A stretch of 19,261 nucleotides of DNA. It comes from an uncultured Flavobacteriales bacterium. GTDB taxonomy: Bacteria; Bacteroidota; Bacteroidia; Palsa-965. Made by a program: the position numbers and the translations under genes. Under the pieces are notes generated by a model. The model searched no databases. It was not told where the DNA came from and saw only the letters and a program-made list of their open reading frames with translations. Positions 14,947 through 19,261 of this stretch are shown here, piece after piece (the stretch's first letter is position 1; each line of letters opens with the position of its first letter). The stretch is from the NCBI GenBank assembly GCA_946478675.1, contig CAMLEF010000042.1, positions 1 to 19,261 of the forward strand, written 5' to 3'.

Positions 14947-15534
14947 TTATCGTCCGACTGCTTTGGTCAAAACTTGTTTTAAACGGTCGAGGATGCGATA
15001 CGTGCGCACCTTCGCATTGTTTTCCGTGATGCCGAGAATTTCGCCGACTTCCGCGAACGCTCTTTTTTCGAAGAAACGTAATTCGAGCAGCTGCATTTCT
15101 TCCGGCGCCAGCGTGCTCATCACTTTCATCAGCAATACCTGGTTCTCCTGCGAATCCGTTTCGCCGGTTTCCGCAATCATCGTTCCGAGATCCGCACGGT
15201 CGAGGCTCACGGCGCGCTCACGGTCCGTCTTCCGGAAAAACATATTCACCTCGTTGATCGCGATACGAAACAGCCACGCGGAAAAAGGAACGCCTTTGTA
15301 AACGTATTTCTGCAGCGAAAGCATCGCCTTCAGGAACGTATTCGAAACAATGTCGCCCGTGACTTCCTCGTTGCCCGTTCGCCGGAAAACAAAAACAAAC
15401 ACCTGCCGGTAATAGCGCTCATACAGCACACCGAATTTCGCCGGCTCGGACTTCGCACTTTCGATCAGCGCGAGCTCCGCCTTCAGGTCGGTTTCTGTTT
15501 TGTGATACGCGTTCAATTCCGGGCTGTTTCCCAT
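14947..15534 (-). CDS. ECF-type RNA polymerase sigma-70 factor
   Basis: A 195-residue sigma factor with region 2 from about FGVLYERYYRQVFVFVFRRT through SAWLFRIAINEVNMFFRKT (core binding and -10 recognition). Region 4 (LAPEEMQLLELRFFEKRAF, then VGEILGITENNAKVRTYRIL) is a helix-turn-helix for -35 recognition. The N-terminal 30 residues, rich in Glu and Lys, precede region 2. It is followed directly by the small membrane-protein gene, and is divergent from the exported 795-residue protein gene, with which it shares a promoter-like 14-mer. It probably responds to an envelope signal, but no such signal is visible. Confidence 0.95.
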   Translation of the reverse strand: MGNSPELNAYHKTETDLKAELALIESAKSEPAKFGVLYERYYRQVFVFVFRRTGNEEVTGDIVSNTFLKAMLSLQKYVYKGVPFSAWLFRIAINEVNMFFRKTDRERAVSLDRADLGTMIAETGETDSQENQVLLMKVMSTLAPEEMQLLELRFFEKRAFAEVGEILGITENNAKVRTYRILDRLKQVLTKAVGR

Positions 15535-15553
15535 CCTAATGCAAAGATGAAAG

Positions 15554-15567
15554 AAAAGATACAGGGG
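15554..15567 (-). promoter_or_regulatory. Promoter-like 14-mer upstream of the sigma gene
   Basis: CCCCTGTATCTTTT on the minus strand ends 19 nt before the sigma-factor ATG. The same 14 bases occur on the plus strand at 15931-15944 upstream of the divergent exported-protein gene. TATCTTTT resembles the Bacteroidetes -7 box TAnnTTTG. No TTTG is seen at the proper spacing here, so it may be a regulator site or a promoter read by another sigma factor, possibly this one. Confidence 0.45.
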
Positions 15568-15739
15568 CGTGTTTCGGGTTGCGTGTTTCGGGGTTCGGGG
15601 GGGCTTTTTCTGGGGAGGCTATTTGCAAATGGGGGAAGTGCCCGGCCTGGTTTACTGTTAGTCGTTTGTAGTTAGTTGTTGAATGTTGTATTAGAAATGC
15701 ACTACAAACATTTTCATCGAAGAACAACACTCACCTGTG

Positions 15740-15908
15740 ACGCAACTCCGCAACTCCGCACCCTCGCACCCCGCAACTCCGCACCCCGCAACTCCGCACC
15801 CCGCAACTCCGCACCCTCGCACCCCCGCAACTCCGCACCCCCGCAACTCCGCAACCCGCAACTTGCAACCCGCAACTCGTAACCTGCAACTCGCAACTCC
15901 GCAGCTCC
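15740..15908. repeat. CGCAAC-rich tract, about 15-bp period
   Basis: About 170 bases built from GCAACTCCGCACCCC-like units of around 15 bp, each made of two 7-8-bp halves starting GCAAC or GCACC, decaying to GCAACTTGCAACCC and GCAACTCGTAACCT at the right end. It is strongly strand-biased in composition (few G). Related sequence on the opposite strand lies at 15567-15600 and another block at 18968-19128. It is intergenic, directly upstream of the promoter of the 795-residue gene. Confidence 0.88.
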
Positions 15909-15909
15909 C

Positions 15910-15945
15910 TTTGGCAACACCCTCCGGCAACCCCTGTATCTTTTG
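15910..15945 (+). promoter_or_regulatory. Probable promoter of the 795-residue exported protein gene
   Basis: TTTG at 15910-15913 and TATCTTTT(G) from 15937 are separated by 23 nt, at the upper end of the spacing known for Bacteroidetes promoters. The -7 part is inside the 14-mer CCCCTGTATCTTTT shared in inverted orientation with the sigma gene. The ATG is 36 nt downstream. Confidence 0.5.
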
Positions 15946-15980
15946 AACGACTATGTAGTTATAAGGGAAACAGCAGACCC

Positions 15981-18368
15981 ATGAAACGCATCGTCCTTTG
16001 TATTGTAGCGGGAATACTGGTGAGCCAGACGTACGCGCGCACCGGTGTGCAGGAAGCGCTTCGCCGGCCGGCTTCGGTGACGGAGCTCGTGCTCTCCGGC
16101 GAAAAAAATGAAGCGGCATTGCTGACGAAGCACGCGTCGGAATTTAGTTCGCTTGTGCATATTGTCATTTCCGGTATTAATGATTCGCTGGCGGCGGAGC
16201 AGGATGTGATGGCAGTGGCGGCGGTCTCTTCCTGCCGTGAGCTGACCTGGGAAAATTCTTCGCTGCAGCAGTTGACGGGCGCGTTCGGCATGCTCGGAAA
16301 TGTGAAAACCGTCAATGTGAAAAATGCCGCGACGTTGAATATCGCTTCTGCGTTCGTGACGTTTTCCACGATGCCTTCGCTGCAACAACTGAATTACGAA
16401 GGTTCGCTGGTGGCGCTTCCGAAAAGCCTGGTGCGGTTGCGCGGGTTGCATGAAGTATCGCTGCGCAATACGGATTTGTCGCTGGCGGATAGTTACCAGC
16501 TGAACACGCATGCGCCGGAAGAGCTGCTCGTTTCAAAATCGCTGGAGCTGGGATTTGGGAATGCGGCGTTGCAGCTGAGCTATTCCTGTTACGATGCGAC
16601 GTTTGCTGCCGAGCACCTGAGCCTCATGCGCGATTTGCTGCAGGGTGTCGCCTTTCCCGGAAATGCCTTGACGCTTCCTTCGCGGCCGGTTGTTTTTCAC
16701 AAGCAGCATCCGCTTGTTCGTCCGCCGGTAAAAGGCCTCGACGTGGCGACCAGCGCTTATACCACGAACGCAGCGATCGGCGGAATGATCGAATATGCTT
16801 CGGGCACGCGCATCATCATTCCTCCGAATGCATTTGTCGATGCGAACGGAAATACGATCCACGGCACCGTCACGATCGGCTACCGCGAATTCCGTGACCC
16901 GGTCGACATTCTCGTCAGCGGCATCCCGATGAAATACGATACTGCCGGCCATCCCGGGGATTTCGAATCGGCAGGCATGTTCGAGATGAATGCGTCGGTG
17001 AACGGCCGGGAAGTTTTTCTCGCGCCCGGAAAAAAGATCGATCTCGATTTTGCAGTAGTCGATACCGCTTCCTCGTATAATTTCTATCGCCTCGATGAGC
17101 AAAAAGGCTGGCAGTATCTCTCGAGCCCCGGCAAAACGGAAACGCTGGCCACGCAGGCTGCACCGACGCAAACGATCACCACGCAGGCCAGCTCGGCAGT
17201 GTTGGCTTTTCAGAAGTTGCTCTTAAAGTCGATGCGCGACGAACCTTATCTCGGCGATACCGTCACTTTTGAAAAACGTTACGCCGATACGATGTATTTC
17301 TCTTCGTTCGGAAGTAAATACAAACGCCCGGTGGTTTATTCAGCCCAGGCAGTACGCAACGAATGGAAGAGCGCCACGCACTGGCGGATGCAGAAAGTGT
17401 ATTCCGAAAAAGGCACGAACTGTTTTCAGCTTTGGTCGTGCGGGCGGTCTTTCTTCTGGTACAATACGGAGATGACGTATTTCCGCAACACGACATTTCA
17501 ATTCAACGATCCCATCGACAAAGCAACCTTTGCAAAGCTGCGTTCTTCCAGGAGCGGCATCTGCGACCTGCGCCTCGATTACGAAGGCGGCAACCGGTTT
17601 ACGATGGCGCTGAAATTTCCCGACGGCTTCCAATCGTATTCCGTAAGCGCCGTGCATATGGATGGAAAAAAGCCGGTGCCGTACAGCGAGAAATTCTGCG
17701 CTACGCAATTCCTCCGTTATTCACGCACGCTCACGCGCCGCCAAACGCGCATGAACCGCGACATCAGCAGGAACGTCGCCAACCATTCGAAATGGGCAAC
17801 ACAAGCCGGCGCCGATTCGCTCAACAGCTGGAACGCGGTAAAGAACCAGATGAATACAAGCGAGCAGGCGATGGATTTTGCGGGCTGGTCGAATTACACG
17901 CGGCGCTTCAACGGGTTTCGTTTTTATCAAGTGAACGAAGCCACGCAGGAACAATCTTCCGCCGTTTACCAGGCGCTCCAGATCATGAATTTCGGTGTGT
18001 ATAACTGCGACCAGATTCGCCGCATCAACAACCCTGTGCAGGTGTACGCGTGGGCCGACACGCCCGACAACACCCGCCGCGACGTAACGCAGATGTTCGT
18101 GATCGTTCCCGGCCGCAACCAGGCGTTCTCCTACACCGGCGAACAGGGACAGCCTGTGCAGATCGCGTTCGGAAAGAACGATCCGTCGAAGCTGCTGGCG
18201 ATCCACACCGATGGTTCCGTTTCTTACTGCGATGAAAATTCTTTCGGAAAGTATACTACGGATCGCACCGGCGACGTTCATTTTATAACGAACGATTTTT
18301 CCGGTAAACCCGTAACGCCGCAACAACTCCGTGAGCTGATCTATCCTGAACAGCTCGCGAAAAAATAG
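15981..18368 (+). CDS. Exported 795-residue protein with LRR-like and ZU5-like segments
   Basis: Starts with a signal peptide (MKRIVLCIVAGILVSQTYA). Residues of about 85-180 contain leucine-rich-repeat-like turns (LQQLTGAFGMLGNVKTVNV, SLQQLNYEGSLVALPKSLVR, LRGLHEVSLRNTDL). Residues of about 267-360 (GGMIEYASGTRIIIPPNAF, GTVTIGYREFRDPVDILVSG, ESAGMFEMNASVNGREVFL) look like a ZU5-like beta domain found in Bacteroidetes surface proteins. The C-terminal 430 residues are rich in Arg, Tyr and Trp with scattered cysteines, and I do not recognise them. No T9SS sorting domain or lipobox is seen, so a periplasmic or outer-membrane-associated place is likely. It is divergent from the ECF sigma gene and may be one of its targets. 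Function unknown. Confidence 0.9.
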   Translation: MKRIVLCIVAGILVSQTYARTGVQEALRRPASVTELVLSGEKNEAALLTKHASEFSSLVHIVISGINDSLAAEQDVMAVAAVSSCRELTWENSSLQQLTGAFGMLGNVKTVNVKNAATLNIASAFVTFSTMPSLQQLNYEGSLVALPKSLVRLRGLHEVSLRNTDLSLADSYQLNTHAPEELLVSKSLELGFGNAALQLSYSCYDATFAAEHLSLMRDLLQGVAFPGNALTLPSRPVVFHKQHPLVRPPVKGLDVATSAYTTNAAIGGMIEYASGTRIIIPPNAFVDANGNTIHGTVTIGYREFRDPVDILVSGIPMKYDTAGHPGDFESAGMFEMNASVNGREVFLAPGKKIDLDFAVVDTASSYNFYRLDEQKGWQYLSSPGKTETLATQAAPTQTITTQASSAVLAFQKLLLKSMRDEPYLGDTVTFEKRYADTMYFSSFGSKYKRPVVYSAQAVRNEWKSATHWRMQKVYSEKGTNCFQLWSCGRSFFWYNTEMTYFRNTTFQFNDPIDKATFAKLRSSRSGICDLRLDYEGGNRFTMALKFPDGFQSYSVSAVHMDGKKPVPYSEKFCATQFLRYSRTLTRRQTRMNRDISRNVANHSKWATQAGADSLNSWNAVKNQMNTSEQAMDFAGWSNYTRRFNGFRFYQVNEATQEQSSAVYQALQIMNFGVYNCDQIRRINNPVQVYAWADTPDNTRRDVTQMFVIVPGRNQAFSYTGEQGQPVQIAFGKNDPSKLLAIHTDGSVSYCDENSFGKYTTDRTGDVHFITNDFSGKPVTPQQLRELIYPEQLAKK

Positions 18369-18391
18369 CCGGGCGACACGTCCCCAATGAA

Positions 18392-18430
18392 AAGAGGCTG
18401 CCTCGTAACCCCGGGCAGCCTCTTGTTTTT
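18392..18430. terminator. Bidirectional terminator between convergent genes
   Basis: AAGAGGCTGCC (18392-18402) and GGCAGCCTCTT (18414-18424) make a perfect 11-bp stem, followed on the plus strand by GTTTTTT. On the minus strand the stem is followed by four U residues in all. It ends the 795-residue gene and probably also the convergent gene at 18443-18934. Confidence 0.88.
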
Positions 18431-18442
18431 TACAGCAAGCGA

Positions 18443-18934
18443 TCAGAAATGGATCGAGTCGCTTTTCATGCGCTCGAATTGCAGCGACTCGACTTTCGGT
18501 TTCCCGTTCTCGAAACCTTCGCGTTTGATCGTCATCGTGTTGTTGGTTTCGAGACGGTAGAGAATGCGTTTGGGAAAATCCCGCTCCTTGTTTTCGAAGA
18601 CGGCGTGATGATCGTCGCATTCGATCATTTTGAAAAGGATCGGCGCTTTTGTTTTCGGTTCGAGCGCGACGTAGTAAGGTGCGCCTTCCACCGTTTCCAT
18701 TTTCAGCGCTTCTTTCCACAACGTGTCGCCGTCGGGAGAAGTGGTGAACGATTGTCCGTTCAGCGAATTGGCGCCGGCGCGTTCCCAGCTTTCATGAAAC
18801 ACCAAATCATTCACGTCGCGTCCTTCCCAGCGGCCCACCACCCATTCGACGTTTTTAATGGTCATGTCGTTTCCGCATCGCACCAGCAGCAGCGCGAATA
18901 AGAGAGAAGTAGCGAGAATTACCGGACGGGTCAT
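18443..18934 (-). CDS. DUF6265-like exported (lipo)protein
   Basis: A 163-residue protein with a hydrophobic N-terminus (MTRPVILATSLLFALLLVRC) that ends in a Cys, suggesting a lipoprotein. The residue before Cys20 is Arg instead of the usual Gly, Ala or Ser, so lipidation is doubtful. The mature part reads VEWVVGRWEGRDVNDLVFHE SW-type at its start, then a GDTLWKEALKME strand, VFENKERDFPKRILYR, and a charged C-terminus. This pattern (W-xxG-W-E, then ENxxxDFPxRIxY) agrees with my memory of the DUF6265 family, small lipocalin-like beta proteins of unknown function. It is convergent with the 795-residue gene and lies alone on its strand. Confidence 0.88.
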   Translation of the reverse strand: MTRPVILATSLLFALLLVRCGNDMTIKNVEWVVGRWEGRDVNDLVFHESWERAGANSLNGQSFTTSPDGDTLWKEALKMETVEGAPYYVALEPKTKAPILFKMIECDDHHAVFENKERDFPKRILYRLETNNTMTIKREGFENGKPKVESLQFERMKSDSIHF

Positions 18935-18967
18935 GCTGCGAAATTACAGAAGAAAAAGAATTGCGGT

Positions 18968-19128
18968 TCCGCGTTGCGTTGTTTCGTGTTTCGGGTGAAT
19001 TGTTATTTCCGGTGAAAATCTATTCATCGTCCGCACTTTCTCACGCATCTTGTTTTTATGAACCCGCAACCCGAATCACGCAACCCGTAACATCGCAACC
19101 CGCAACACCGCACCTCCGCAACTTCCCC
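18968..19128. repeat. Second CGCAAC/GTTTCGGG repeat zone
   Basis: The left part (GCGTTGCGTTGTTTCGTGTT, TCGGGTG) and the right part (CCCGCAACCCGAATCACGCA, then ACCCGTAACATCGCAACCCG) are near reverse complements of each other and belong to the same low-complexity family as 15567-15600 and 15740-15908. It fills the space between two minus-strand genes. No gene or RNA is seen. Confidence 0.7.
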
Positions 19129-19137
19129 CCAAAGGAA

Positions 19138-19171
19138 AATCCCCGTCTCTCTGAATGAAAGACCGGGGATT
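19138..19171 (-). terminator. Terminator of the right-edge minus-strand gene
   Basis: On the minus strand AATCCCCGGTCT pairs with AGACGGGGATT (one bulged G) around an 11-nt loop, followed by TTCCTTT. It lies about 24 nt past the stop codon at 19195. Confidence 0.7.
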
Positions 19172-19194
19172 CCGGGGGAAAACAAAACGTTGAA

Positions 19195-19261
19195 TTATTT
19201 CGATGACGGGAATTTCGCGAGGATGTCTTTCACTGCGTCCCTGTGGATGGTGAAGGTCATC
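19195..19261 (-). CDS. C-terminal end of an unidentified protein (partial)
   Basis: A minus-strand frame enters from the right edge and ends MTFTIHRDAVKDILAKFPSS then Lys and TAA at 19195-19197. The codons resemble those of the neighbouring genes, and a terminator follows at the right distance, which supports a real gene. Only about 22 residues are visible, so the Met may be internal and no family can be assigned. Confidence 0.65.
   Translation of the reverse strand, partial: MTFTIHRDAVKDILAKFPSSK

Noticed and set aside
15714..15920. Minus-strand frame coding AELRG-type pentapeptide repeats
   Set aside because: The 15-bp DNA period gives five-residue periodicity by itself. Units vary in length and break the frame, and the same words occur in other gaps without a frame.
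18939..18946. TAATTTCG on the minus strand as a -7 box for the DUF6265-like gene
   Set aside because: It lies only 4 nt before the ATG, which would leave no leader, and there is no TTTG at the right distance.

Overview
The window most likely comes from a Bacteroidota chromosome, probably Chitinophagales or a near relative. The basis is three secreted M43-type metalloproteases ending in type IX secretion (T9SS) sorting domains, RHS proteins of the Bacteroidetes style, Bacteroidetes-like promoters (TTTG spaced 19 nt from TAnnTTYG), no clear Shine-Dalgarno sites, and a lipobox-type lipoprotein. This is inferred from sequence features only.

Region 1 (1-7233) is an RHS polymorphic-toxin locus. 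A long RHS protein, cut by the left window edge, ends in an RHS core and a lower-GC C-terminal module that resembles the glycine-rich end of TNT-type toxins. A small probable immunity gene follows 13 nt later. After a hairpin and a short scar comes a displaced, 5'-truncated second RHS tip. It repeats about 540 bp of the first gene without indels, then switches to another core subtype and a class-3-lipase-like toxin with a visible Ser-Asp-His triad. One base downstream lies an ankyrin-repeat lipoprotein, the probable immunity protein of that lipase. This fits a main RHS gene plus a reserve tip swapped in by recombination.

Region 2 (7234-8566) holds no convincing gene. It has a terminator after the ankyrin gene, an intergenic element resembling the scar upstream of the lipase tip, about 700 bp of unexplained sequence, a perfect inverted repeat with 29-bp arms, and four 38-bp tandem repeats closed by an inverted partial copy.

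Region 3 (8567-13655, minus strand) is a tandem family of three secreted M43 metalloproteases, each apparently with its own promoter region and hairpin. The largest also carries an Ig-like and a MAM/jelly-roll-like domain.

Region 4 (13859-19261) holds an OmpR-type response regulator, an ECF sigma factor coupled to a small one-helix membrane protein, an exported 795-aa protein with LRR-like and ZU5-like segments, a DUF6265-like exported protein, and the 3' end of another minus-strand gene. The sigma gene and the 795-aa gene are divergent. They share an inverted 14-bp promoter-like motif and lie on either side of a CGCAAC-rich 15-bp repeat tract that reappears at 18968-19128.
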